The notes under the pieces: generated by a model | The model's database searches: none | Told to the model about the DNA's origin: nothing | The model's input: only the letters and a program-made list of their open reading frames with translations | Program-made: the position numbers and the translations under genes | Source of the DNA: Chloroflexota bacterium | GTDB taxonomy: Bacteria; Chloroflexota; Anaerolineae; Anaerolineales; DRMV01 | Direction of reading: 5' to 3' | Assembly: GCA_013153135.1 (NCBI GenBank) | Contig: JAADFA010000123.1 | Location: 1 to 13,040 of the forward strand | DNA: 13,040 nt | Shown: positions 5,462 to 12,906 of the stretch, in pieces | How the letters are laid out: every line of letters starts with the position of its first letter | How positions within the stretch are numbered: position 1 is the stretch's first letter

Positions 5462-8036
5462 CCCCGCGCCGCGGCTCGAGGCGCAAGTGGTCCTGCGCGA
5501 CGCGCTGGATGGCCTGATCGCTCCACAGCATGGGGTAGTACGCGCCCCGGGCCCAGAGCCGGGCCAGGTCGTCGTAGTGGGGATGGCCGGGATGGCCGGA
5601 TTGGCCGGTGGATAGCGCGCTGACGGAGCGATCCCAGTTCCCCAGATCGAGCACCATGCGCATGGTCGGGCCGCCAAGCACTTCGTACGTGCCTGCGGTA
5701 TCCCACACTTGCGCGTGGATGGCCGCGGTGTCGCCCGGCATGGGATAAGGTCCCAGGGAAAACACCCGATCAAGCCCGAGGAAGCGCATTTGCCCGAGGG
5801 AGGGCTCCCGCAGGGTGAGGGAGTGGGCTCGGCCCCAGGCCCACGACGCGCGGTCCGGGCCCCAGGTGCGCTCCAGCTCGGTCATGGCCCGGTCGAGCGC
5901 AAGGGCCAGGATGTCGTCGCGCGTCTCGCGGGTCCGGGTGTCGCGACGGTCCCACCAGGGGTGATGGGGGGTGGGCAGGATGCGGCGGAGCACTTCTTGC
6001 CAGCGGTTGCCTCCGTGGATGCGAAGACGAGGCTCGTCCTGCCATGGAATCTCGTCAAAGGTGAGGTACAGCACATGCTTCCACGTCGCGGCGAAGAGAA
6101 GCGCCGCGGGGTCGTCCGCGTCCATGCGACCATCCCAGTCGCGCAGCAGGGCCTGCGCGTCGGCCACGTGCCGCGTGGACGCAGGTAGCGCGAGCAGGTA
6201 TTCGCGCAAGATGGGCCATTTGGTGCTTGTCGCGTCCAGCTGGAGCGCGATCATAGCCGCGACATCGAGCGGCCCCTGGGCCAAGCGTTCGCGCAAAGCT
6301 TCTTCGATACGTTGCGCGCGGAAACCGTAGGCCCAGTCCCATGCTACGTAGTAGGGGTAGTCAAAGGGTGTCGCGCGTTGGTTCGCGGTCACGATGTAGC
6401 CTTCGGGCGGGTTGACCCGGTAGGGGAGGTGTTCCCAGGGGATGTACCCGATCCAATCCTGCTCGTCCGTCCACCCGCGCGCGGGGAGGCGGCCGTCGTT
6501 ATTCCGCCGGATGGGGATTTTGCCCGGCATTTGGTACGCGATGGTGCCGTGCACGTCCGCGTACACGATGTTTTGTGCGGGGGTATCAAACCAGTGCGCA
6601 GCCGCGCGGAAGCTGGCCCAATCCCGCGCGCGGCTGAACCCCAGGACCGCACGCAGCGCGGTGGTCGGCTCGAGCGCGGTCCACCGAAGGCTCACGGCGT
6701 AGGCTTCCGGCACTTCGATCCCGACCCGCTCGCGGAAGTCCTCGCGCCACCACAGCCAGCCCCGCGGCTGAAAGGTGCGCGCCCAGTCCGAGATGACCGG
6801 GCCGTTACGCGTCCAGCGTACTCGAAAGCGCACATCCGCGCCCCACGCGACGGTGATCTCTTCGTCCCAGCTCTCGAACGCGGCCCAGCCTGTGGGCGTG
6901 CGATAGCGTTTTGGGTCGTGGGGGTCGACGGCCTCGATAACCAGGTCCATAACATCCGGGATGAGGTTGCTGTAGGCCCAGGCCACGGTTCCGTTGTGGC
7001 CCATTACCACACCCGGTAGGCCGGGGAAGGAAAAGCCCGCCATCTGATAGGCGCATTCGGGGCCCAAGGGCTGGCAGTGCAGGGTGATTTGGTACCACAC
7101 GGATGGGATTTCGTAGGCCAGGTGTGGGTCGGCTGCGAGTAAAGGCGCGCCTGAGGCTGTGTGTTGGCCCGAGACCACCCACGCGTTGGAGCCTCCGGTC
7201 GGGAAGAGGGGGCCGTAACGCCGCGTCAGGTCAAGCAGCGCGAGCGCGGTGGTGGTGAGCGCGTCCGCGGCCGCGGGCGGGAGATCGTCAGGTGGAGGTG
7301 GCAGGGGCGGTTCGGGCGCGCGTACAGGGAATTCGGGCACGATGACGGGTAGGTCGCGTGGATAGGGCGGGTAAAGATCGGCGACTTGCTCAGGCGTGAG
7401 GGTTCGGAGCAGCAGCGCGCGCTCGAGCTCTTGCGCGATGTTGCTGCCCATGAACCAGGCCATAAGCTTGAGCCACAGCAACGAATCTTGCGGTGTCCAT
7501 GGCTCGGGCTGGTAAGTGGGGTTGACCCGGCGAAGTAACGCGTATCCAACACCTAACGCGTCAATAGGACGGTCGTTCAAATACGCGTTGACCCCGGCCG
7601 CGTAAGCGCGCAGGATGGCCTTCTCCTCTGGGGTGAGTTGGGCCCATTCCTGCTCGACCACGCGCTCCCAGCCCAGGGAGCGGAAGAAGCGGTCATCCTG
7701 CACAAAAGCAGGGCCGAACATTTCGGCCAGCGCGCCGCGCGCCAGGTGACGACGCACATCCATCTGCCAGAAGCGTTCTTGCGCGTGCACAAAGCCTTGC
7801 GCAAAGAACAGGTCGTGCGTGGTGCGCGCGTAGATGTGCGCGACACCCCACGGATCGCGATAAATGTCCACGCTCGCGTCGAGCCCTGCGACGTGCAGCA
7901 CGCCCTGGGTTTGAGGATACGCGCGCAGGGCCTGGTGCCGGACCCACATGGGAAGCAGCAGGTATAGCGCGAGATAGCCCGCAGCCAGGAACAAGCCCAG
8001 CCGTACGACCCAATGCCATCGAGCCTTAAGGCGCAT
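5439..8036 (-). CDS. Penicillin acylase family protein (S45 Ntn-hydrolase), membrane-anchored
   Basis: An amide hydrolase made as one 865-residue chain that cuts itself into alpha and beta subunits. An N-terminal hydrophobic segment (about 9-32) without a clear signal-peptidase site suggests membrane anchoring with the enzyme outside. A Pro-rich stretch (234-254) lies in the spacer before the predicted self-cleavage site Gly282-Ser283 (in TGGSNAWVVSG). Ser283 would become the nucleophile at the start of the beta chain. Further landmarks are DPHL (303-306), GHNG (346-349), IVTANQR with the probable oxyanion Asn, and a C-terminal GPTMRMVLDLGNW and GQSGHPGHPHYDD block. The ATG at 8036 has GGAGG seven bases upstream. 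Family members cleave penicillins, acyl-homoserine lactones, other N-acyl compounds or N-blocked peptides; substrate cannot be told here. It is divergent from the NUDIX gene and convergent with the membrane protein pair. Confidence 0.95.
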   Translation of the reverse strand: MRLKARWHWVVRLGLFLAAGYLALYLLLPMWVRHQALRAYPQTQGVLHVAGLDASVDIYRDPWGVAHIYARTTHDLFFAQGFVHAQERFWQMDVRRHLARGALAEMFGPAFVQDDRFFRSLGWERVVEQEWAQLTPEEKAILRAYAAGVNAYLNDRPIDALGVGYALLRRVNPTYQPEPWTPQDSLLWLKLMAWFMGSNIAQELERALLLRTLTPEQVADLYPPYPRDLPVIVPEFPVRAPEPPLPPPPDDLPPAAADALTTTALALLDLTRRYGPLFPTGGSNAWVVSGQHTASGAPLLAADPHLAYEIPSVWYQITLHCQPLGPECAYQMAGFSFPGLPGVVMGHNGTVAWAYSNLIPDVMDLVIEAVDPHDPKRYRTPTGWAAFESWDEEITVAWGADVRFRVRWTRNGPVISDWARTFQPRGWLWWREDFRERVGIEVPEAYAVSLRWTALEPTTALRAVLGFSRARDWASFRAAAHWFDTPAQNIVYADVHGTIAYQMPGKIPIRRNNDGRLPARGWTDEQDWIGYIPWEHLPYRVNPPEGYIVTANQRATPFDYPYYVAWDWAYGFRAQRIEEALRERLAQGPLDVAAMIALQLDATSTKWPILREYLLALPASTRHVADAQALLRDWDGRMDADDPAALLFAATWKHVLYLTFDEIPWQDEPRLRIHGGNRWQEVLRRILPTPHHPWWDRRDTRTRETRDDILALALDRAMTELERTWGPDRASWAWGRAHSLTLREPSLGQMRFLGLDRVFSLGPYPMPGDTAAIHAQVWDTAGTYEVLGGPTMRMVLDLGNWDRSVSALSTGQSGHPGHPHYDDLARLWARGAYYPMLWSDQAIQRVAQDHLRLEPRRGAIASPQR

Positions 8037-8056
8037 GGTGTTGCCTCCGACGGTTG

Positions 8057-8062
8057 ATTATA
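8057..8062 (-). promoter_or_regulatory. -10 element of the penicillin acylase gene
   Basis: Read on the minus strand this is a perfect TATAAT, placed 21 bases before the acylase ATG with GGAGG in between. No good -35 hexamer is found 16-18 bases upstream. With the plus-strand element at 8074-8079 it forms an inverted repeat (ATTATAC, nine bases, GTATAAT). Confidence 0.5.
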
Positions 8063-8073
8063 CGCGTGACGGG

Positions 8074-8079
8074 TATAAT
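8074..8079 (+). promoter_or_regulatory. -10 element of the NUDIX-FemAB operon
   Basis: A perfect TATAAT lies 21 bases before the NUDIX ATG. The best -35 candidate, TTGATT at 8054-8059, is only 14 bases away and overlaps the opposing -10, so the two promoters probably compete for RNA polymerase. The predicted start near 8086 leaves a leader of about 14 bases with GGAGG at 8091-8095. Confidence 0.55.
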
Positions 8080-8099
8080 GACCCACAGCGGGAGGAACG

Positions 8100-8618
8100 A
8101 TGCCCCCACATTTCTGTCTGCAATGCGGCACCCAGCTGGTTTGGCGCACCTTGCCCAACGACTCACGGCCCCGGGAGGTTTGCCCCGCGTGCGGCTGGGT
8201 GTACTATCCTCATCGCAAAGTGAGCGCGGGTGTGGTGGTGGAACAAGATGAGCGGTTGCTTTTGCTGCAGCGCAACATTCCGCCCTGGGAGGGCCATTGG
8301 TATTTGCCCGCGGGGTACGTGGAAGTGGATGAGACGCCCGAGGACGCGGCCGCGCGGGAAACCGCGGAGGAGTGCGGCCTTCGGGTGCAGGTCGGGCCCC
8401 TGGTGGCGGTGTATGCGTACGATGATGACCCGCGCGGTAACGGATTGTTGATTTTGTACCGAGCCGAGATCATCGGCGGGGCCTTGCGCCCTTCCCCAGA
8501 GGTGCGTGCCGCCCGGTTTTTCGCGCGAGATGAGATCCCCCAGGCCTTGGCCGGGGGCGCGCATGACCGGGCGATTCGGGCTTGGCAGCAGGGGCGCTTG
8601 TTCGCAGCGGGGAGGTGA
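8100..8618 (+). CDS. NUDIX hydrolase with N-terminal zinc ribbon
   Basis: A 172-residue enzyme of the family that cuts nucleoside diphosphates linked to another group. A four-cysteine zinc ribbon (Cys6, Cys9, Cys28, Cys31) is followed by a NUDIX fold. The NUDIX box runs from Gly72 to Leu94 and is complete: Gly72, Glu78, Arg86, Glu87, Glu90, Glu91 and Gly93 sit at the standard spacing and would bind magnesium. The ribbon plus box recalls NudC (NADH pyrophosphatase), but the SQPWPFPxS motif of NudC is not seen, so the substrate is open. The ATG at 8100 has GGAGG four bases upstream. Its TGA lies inside the ribosome binding site of the next gene, two bases before that ATG, so it is coupled to the FemAB gene. 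Confidence 0.93.
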   Translation: MPPHFCLQCGTQLVWRTLPNDSRPREVCPACGWVYYPHRKVSAGVVVEQDERLLLLQRNIPPWEGHWYLPAGYVEVDETPEDAAARETAEECGLRVQVGPLVAVYAYDDDPRGNGLLILYRAEIIGGALRPSPEVRAARFFARDEIPQALAGGAHDRAIRAWQQGRLFAAGR

Positions 8619-8620
8619 GC

Positions 8621-9703
8621 ATGGAATCCTTTGCCTCAACCGATGGCCAGGCGTGGAATGACCTTATCGCTCGGTTGCCCCACGCACATTTTTTGCAGAC
8701 GTGGCAATGGGGCCAGGTCAAGGCCGCGTATGGGTGGCAGCCGCGTCCGGTGCTATGGCGCGAAGGGGGGCAAGTGGTCGCGGCCGCGTTGGTGCTGCAG
8801 CGCCGCGCGGTCTGGGGCCTGACCGCCCTCTACGCCCCTCGCGGCCCGCTCCTGCCCTGGAGCTGGCCCGCGCTGCGCGCACACGTGCTCGCAGACTTAG
8901 AAGCCTGGGCCCGCCGCGCGGGCGCGCTGTTCGCCAAAATTGATCCTGAGGTGCCCATCGCGTATGGTGTGCCTGGCGCCGACGACGACCAGCCGGATCC
9001 CACAGGCCTGGCCGTGCGTCAGCTGTTGCGCCAGCGCGGTTGGCGCTTCTCAGACCAGCAAGTGCAATTCCCCAATACCATGGTTTTGGACTTGCGCTTG
9101 AGCGAAGATGATCTGCTCGCACGCATGAAGCAGAAGACCCGTTACAACATCCGCCTAGCTCAGCGCAAAGGCGTGCGGGTGCGTTTGGCTCAGGGAGAAA
9201 CCGATTGGGATCTAATGTATCGTATGTATGCGACCACGGCTGCGCGCGATGGGTTTGTCATTCGCCCGCGCGCGTATTACCTTCGGGTGTGGCACACGTT
9301 TACCCAGGCGGGTATGGGCCAGGGTTTCATCGCGGAGGTCGAGGGCGAAGCGGTCGCGGCCGCGTTTGTGCCATATTTCGCGGGCACGGGCTGGTTTTTC
9401 CACGGCATGTCTACCCGAGCCCACCGGGAGAAGATGCCCAACTACGGGCTCCAATGGGCCATCATCCGCTGGCTCAAAGCGCGCGGGTGTACCCGTTATG
9501 ACTTATGGGGCGTGCCGACGCGGTTTGAGGAAGACGACCCCTTGTGGGGCGTGTGGCGGTTCAAGCGCGGGTTCCGGGGCCGCGTCATCCGCACCTTGGG
9601 CGCGTGGGATTTCATCCCACGGCCCTGGGCCTATCGCCTCTTTCAGCAAACGTGGCCGCGCGTGCTCGCGTGGTTACGTCGTGGTGGTCAGTCGTCACGT
9701 TAG
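8621..9703 (+). CDS. FemAB-family peptidoglycan aminoacyltransferase (lipid II bridge-forming)
   Basis: A 360-residue protein of the FemABX family, which moves amino acids from aminoacyl-tRNA to the side chain of residue three of the peptidoglycan stem peptide. Two GNAT-like halves are expected. The first has WNDLIARLPHAHFLQTWQWG (12-31) and KIDPEVP (106-112). The second has the typical MKQKTRYNIRLAQRKGV (169-185), a substrate region GFVIRPRAYY (211-220), and YDLWGVPTRF...GVWRFKRGFRG (293-320), the conserved C-terminal signature. The coiled-coil arm of staphylococcal FemA is absent, as in FemX-type members. The ATG at 8621 follows GGAGG (8611-8615); an upstream in-frame ATG at 8582 lies inside the NUDIX gene. 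Its TAG overlaps the stop of the convergent peptidase gene (TTAG, 9700-9703). The amino acid it adds is unknown; it pairs well with the unusual MurE nearby. Confidence 0.92.
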   Translation: MESFASTDGQAWNDLIARLPHAHFLQTWQWGQVKAAYGWQPRPVLWREGGQVVAAALVLQRRAVWGLTALYAPRGPLLPWSWPALRAHVLADLEAWARRAGALFAKIDPEVPIAYGVPGADDDQPDPTGLAVRQLLRQRGWRFSDQQVQFPNTMVLDLRLSEDDLLARMKQKTRYNIRLAQRKGVRVRLAQGETDWDLMYRMYATTAARDGFVIRPRAYYLRVWHTFTQAGMGQGFIAEVEGEAVAAAFVPYFAGTGWFFHGMSTRAHREKMPNYGLQWAIIRWLKARGCTRYDLWGVPTRFEEDDPLWGVWRFKRGFRGRVIRTLGAWDFIPRPWAYRLFQQTWPRVLAWLRRGGQSSR

Positions 9704-11178
9704 CGCCCAAAGCGCTCGGCGAGTTCGTCGAGCCGCGCGTGGATTCGGCTCCATGTCAACGCGAGGCGTTGGGCGAGGGTTTCGGGGAAAACTACGCCAT
9801 AACGGAGCGGATGATAGGCTCGCCGCATAATGCGAATACGCTCGCGCTGCAGAGCACGCAACACGCGTGGGTCGGGAGACATTCGACGGCGTAAAAGACG
9901 GTTGAGCATGCTCTCACCCTGGCTAGGTGGCGGACCGTGGAATGAAAAGGATTGGGTGGTGAGATGATGGAGCAACTGATACAAGTTGCGCGCGTCTCGC
10001 CGTAGACTCCGCTCAAGGACGACCTCGCCTTGGGGCCCTACGTTGTGCTTGAAACGAGTAGGAATAACCAGGGTAACCAGGTGAGGCGTTGTTGGATATA
10101 GCGCGTACGCTGTGCCATTACACGCTCCCGCGCTTAGCGTATGCTGATAAGGAATCTCGAGCGCTTCAGCCCAGTACCGCACCCAGGCTTCGGCGTCGTT
10201 GGCTTGATCGCCAAAATGCAGCCCGTAGGGCAAATCTACGCCGTTGACTTTGAGCAGCAGCCCATCCTCGTAGGTCGGGAGGGGAAGGCCTGCCTCCTGA
10301 TACAGGGGATGCAGGGCCGCGTCGGCTTGGGCACTGTACACGTCATGGTCGTGGGCTAACCGCGCGTGTTGGGGATCGCGTAGCAAGCGCTCGCCCAACA
10401 CGTCCCGCAGTCGCAGCGGCTCAGCCTGCATGTTTTCCAGAACGATAATCCACGTTGATGCATTCAACGCACCAAAGGGGGTTTGGTTGCGATAGGCAAT
10501 ATGAGTAGCACTAACCTCAAAGATCTCCTCAAGAACGTCAAACACAAAAAGCACGGGCCTGGGCAAGGTAATTGAGCTCGCGAGGAGTGCTTCTAAAAGC
10601 GCCGTAGCGACCGCGGTGACCAGCAAGTTGTCCGCAGCGTAGGCTTCAATGTAGCTATTTGTGCGTCGTGGTTCGGGCAAATGCCATTGAACCGCGGTAT
10701 TTGGCGGGATGGGCCGTTCGGTTTCAAGGGTGTAGATGGGGTTTGCTAAACGAAAAGCTGCATGAGGCCGTAACAAACCCTCACCTAGATGCTCGCCCGT
10801 GTGGGGATGGAAGAGGGCGACACGTTGCGGCTGTTGGTGCACGAGACGATGCACGCGTTGAAACCCAACACTTCCTAGTGCGCGCACTGTACCGCGGCCA
10901 TCGGCGACAAAGCCCGGATGGTCCAGGTGGGTATCGAGCACGAGCCACGAATCTTGGGCTGAGTGACCGGGCAGAAAGACGTATAGCGCGTAGGGATCTT
11001 CCGCCCATGTTGGACGCTCGGGCCGAGATCCCCCATCCCAGGGATGGAGGCCTAGGGCGCGAAAGCGTTCACGTAGCGCTCGGCGCATGGGTTTGTGGAG
11101 GAAAGGAACGGTCGGTTGTTGAGACCACGCTTTTAAATCTCGAATGATGCGTTCTTCAATGCTCGCTTCAGATGTCAT
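9700..11178 (-). CDS. M42-like zinc aminopeptidase with insertion and C-terminal extension
   Basis: A 492-residue protein that looks like a divergent member of the M42 (glutamyl aminopeptidase, TET) group of two-metal peptidases. Candidate ligands occur in the family order: His84 in LDTHLDHPGF, Asp183 in YAADNLL, the Glu pair 217-218 in DVLEEIFEVSA (catalytic base plus ligand), Glu248 in IIVLENM where M42 enzymes usually have Asp, and His378 in IPTRFKHN. About 100 residues separate the first His from the Asp, as expected for the M42 inserted domain. About 130 residues lie between Glu248 and His378, longer than usual, and a basic tail of about 90 residues (405-492) follows. No signal peptide, so probably cytoplasmic. 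The ATG at 11178 has GGAGG six bases upstream, better than the in-frame ATG at 11199. It follows the murE-like gene by 21 bases. Family placement is likely, substrate unknown. Confidence 0.75.
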   Translation of the reverse strand: MTSEASIEERIIRDLKAWSQQPTVPFLHKPMRRALRERFRALGLHPWDGGSRPERPTWAEDPYALYVFLPGHSAQDSWLVLDTHLDHPGFVADGRGTVRALGSVGFQRVHRLVHQQPQRVALFHPHTGEHLGEGLLRPHAAFRLANPIYTLETERPIPPNTAVQWHLPEPRRTNSYIEAYAADNLLVTAVATALLEALLASSITLPRPVLFVFDVLEEIFEVSATHIAYRNQTPFGALNASTWIIVLENMQAEPLRLRDVLGERLLRDPQHARLAHDHDVYSAQADAALHPLYQEAGLPLPTYEDGLLLKVNGVDLPYGLHFGDQANDAEAWVRYWAEALEIPYQHTLSAGACNGTAYALYPTTPHLVTLVIPTRFKHNVGPQGEVVLERSLRRDARNLYQLLHHLTTQSFSFHGPPPSQGESMLNRLLRRRMSPDPRVLRALQRERIRIMRRAYHPLRYGVVFPETLAQRLALTWSRIHARLDELAERFGR

Positions 11179-11199
11179 CCATGGCCTCCATTGGTGCAT

Positions 11200-12753
11200 T
11201 TAAGCTTCAGGCGCAACATGTCGACGCCGCAAGGCTGCTTCAATCACCGCGCGTTCATCCCAAGGATGAACGCGGCCGTGGCGAATGATAATTTTTTCAT
11301 GCCCCTTGCCCACGATGAGGACCACATCGCCTTCGCGGGCTTGCTCGAGGAGCGCAGCTATTGCTTCTTCACGCGGGAGGATACCCTCAACCGGGATATC
11401 CGGATTGGCTTCACGTACGGCTTGGACCAAATCTTGCACAATGGATTCAGGCGCTTCTTCAGGGAACGAATCCATCTCGCTGATTACCACCTGATCGGCA
11501 TATTGGGCCAGAACGTGCCCACAGGCCTGGCGTTTTTCCTTATCCCGTCGGCCAGAGAGGCCGAACAAGGTCAAAAGGCGCCCGTGTCGCGGCACCAAAT
11601 CCCGAGCGGACTGGAGAACCAAGGCCAGGCTGCGCGGGGTGTGGGCATAGTCGTAAATTACCGTGAAGGGCTGTCCTAAGTCCACAAAAGAGAAGCGTCC
11701 TTCCGGAAGCTCCTCATCAGGGAACTCGATGATCTCGGGGAGCGGGGAGAGCCCCGCGGCGTAGGCAGCGGCCAGCGCAGCGAGCGCGTTATAGAGATGA
11801 AAGCGGCCCGGCGTAGGGAAGCGGAGTAGCCGTTCGCCATCCGGCGTTTGCACGCGCGCCTCCATGCCGCGACCGTTGGGACGCAATTGCCACGACCGCA
11901 CGCGAAAATCGCCTTGGTCAAAGCCAAAGGTTAAGGTGCTATCCGTAGGAAAGCGCAAGAAGGTGTCAACGTCTGGCATTTCTGCCGGAAGGACTTTGCT
12001 GACAGGTTTGCCAGTAAGGCGGCGAGTTCGTTGTAAAAGGTGAAACAAGTGTTGTTTGGCTGCTCGATAGGCCTCGTACGTGCCGTGATAGTTGAGGTGT
12101 TCAGGCTCGAGGTTCGTCAAGACACCGATGCTGAAAAAGACATCCTCTACACGGTATTGGTCCAAGCTGTGGGAAGTCGCCTCCAGGAGCGCGGCCCGAA
12201 CTTTGTGCTCCGCCATGGCGCTCAGCAGGCGTTGCACCGTTGGCGCGGGCGGTGTAGTCATCGCCGACGCGCGCACCTGACCTTGATGACCATCGTGAAT
12301 GTAGACGGAAGATAACACGCCCGTTGTCCATCCGGCTTGCTCAAACAAAGCGCGAAGCAACGCAATGACCGAGGTTTTACCTTTGGTTCCAGTTACCCCT
12401 ATAATGTGGGGGATGCGCAAACTGGGAAAGTCCTGGAGATACGCGGCCAACGCCGAGAGCACGCGCCGAGGCTCTCGTACTTGGAGAAAAGGTACAGGGC
12501 GCTCGAGATCCTCAGGTGGGCGTTCGCCTACAACGGCCACAGCCCCACGCGCGACGGCTTGCGGGATGAAGCGATGTCCATCGGTGTTTCGCCCGCGGTA
12601 GGCCACGAAAATCGCGCCGGGTTGTACGTGCTGCGAATGATCGGTAATGTCCTCAACGGGAAGGTCCCATTGTTCCGGGGTGTTGAGGCCGTGGGTTTGT
12701 TTGAGATAGCCGCTAAACTCCAAAAACGCGACAATATCGCGTAAATGTTTCAT
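11200..12753 (-). CDS. murE: MurE-like UDP-MurNAc-tripeptide ligase lacking the DNPR motif
   Basis: MurE adds the third amino acid to UDP-MurNAc-L-Ala-D-Glu in the cytoplasm. All three domains are present over 517 residues: the UDP-MurNAc-binding cap (DHSQHVQPGAIFVAYRG, 38-54, and DGHRFI), the ATP site GVTGTKGKTS (119-128), TTPPAP (166-171), the SHSLDQ and TNLEPEHLNYHGTYEAYRAAK block with the likely carbamylated Lys233, YDYAHTPRSL (367-376), FGLSGRRDKEKR and KGHE (483-486). The loop that normally reads DNPR (meso-DAP type) is replaced by SEMDSFPEEAPESI (425-438), so no Arg is placed to bind a DAP carboxylate. DHLDYHG is here EHLNYHG. The ATG at 12753 has AGGAG seven bases upstream; a longer frame toward 12852 has no homology to MurE. 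Another Mur-type ligase role is possible. Confidence 0.88.
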   Translation of the reverse strand: MKHLRDIVAFLEFSGYLKQTHGLNTPEQWDLPVEDITDHSQHVQPGAIFVAYRGRNTDGHRFIPQAVARGAVAVVGERPPEDLERPVPFLQVREPRRVLSALAAYLQDFPSLRIPHIIGVTGTKGKTSVIALLRALFEQAGWTTGVLSSVYIHDGHQGQVRASAMTTPPAPTVQRLLSAMAEHKVRAALLEATSHSLDQYRVEDVFFSIGVLTNLEPEHLNYHGTYEAYRAAKQHLFHLLQRTRRLTGKPVSKVLPAEMPDVDTFLRFPTDSTLTFGFDQGDFRVRSWQLRPNGRGMEARVQTPDGERLLRFPTPGRFHLYNALAALAAAYAAGLSPLPEIIEFPDEELPEGRFSFVDLGQPFTVIYDYAHTPRSLALVLQSARDLVPRHGRLLTLFGLSGRRDKEKRQACGHVLAQYADQVVISEMDSFPEEAPESIVQDLVQAVREANPDIPVEGILPREEAIAALLEQAREGDVVLIVGKGHEKIIIRHGRVHPWDERAVIEAALRRRHVAPEA

Positions 12754-12781
12754 CGCCGCACTCCTAACTTTTGCCCGGGCG

Positions 12782-12804
12782 CGGGCCCCGAACCCAGGGG
12801 CTCG
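12782..12804 (-). other. GC-rich hairpin ahead of the murE-like gene
   Basis: GCCCC (12785-12789) pairs with GGGGC (12797-12801) around a seven-base loop, extended outward by two G-C pairs and one G-T pair. It sits about 30 bases upstream of the murE start and downstream of glyS on the minus strand. There is no T-run after it, so it is at most a weak terminator. Confidence 0.35.
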
Positions 12805-12829
12805 GGAACAGATCTTGGGGGCGCGTGGA

Positions 12830-12869
12830 CAGGCTCCTTGGCCTGAGACCAAAGTTGTTGGTCCAGGCT
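12830..12869 (-). other. Competing hairpins between glyS and murE
   Basis: The 153-base gap between the glyS stop and the murE start holds an 11-bp stem with one bulged base: GCCTG and GACCAA (12841-12852) pair with TTGGTC and CAGGC (12858-12868) around AGTTG. A third element, CAGGC at 12830-12834, can also pair with GCCTG at 12841-12845, closing a six-base loop. The two structures exclude each other, as in attenuators. No T-run is present, so the role could be 3' end protection of glyS mRNA, factor-dependent termination, or control of murE. Confidence 0.45.
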
Positions 12870-12906
12870 TGTGTGCACTTGTTACTGGGGCCCGCAGGCA
12901 GCGCGG

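Noticed and set aside
6312..7019. Open frame on plus inside the acylase gene
   Set aside because: Antisense shadow of a long conserved gene; no initiation site or homology.
12782..12804. Intrinsic terminator for glyS
   Set aside because: The stem is acceptable but no run of T follows on the minus strand.
12754..12852. 33-residue N-terminal extension of the murE-like protein from a TTG codon
   Set aside because: The added residues do not look like MurE, overlap the hairpins, and a good AGGAG lies before the ATG at 12753.
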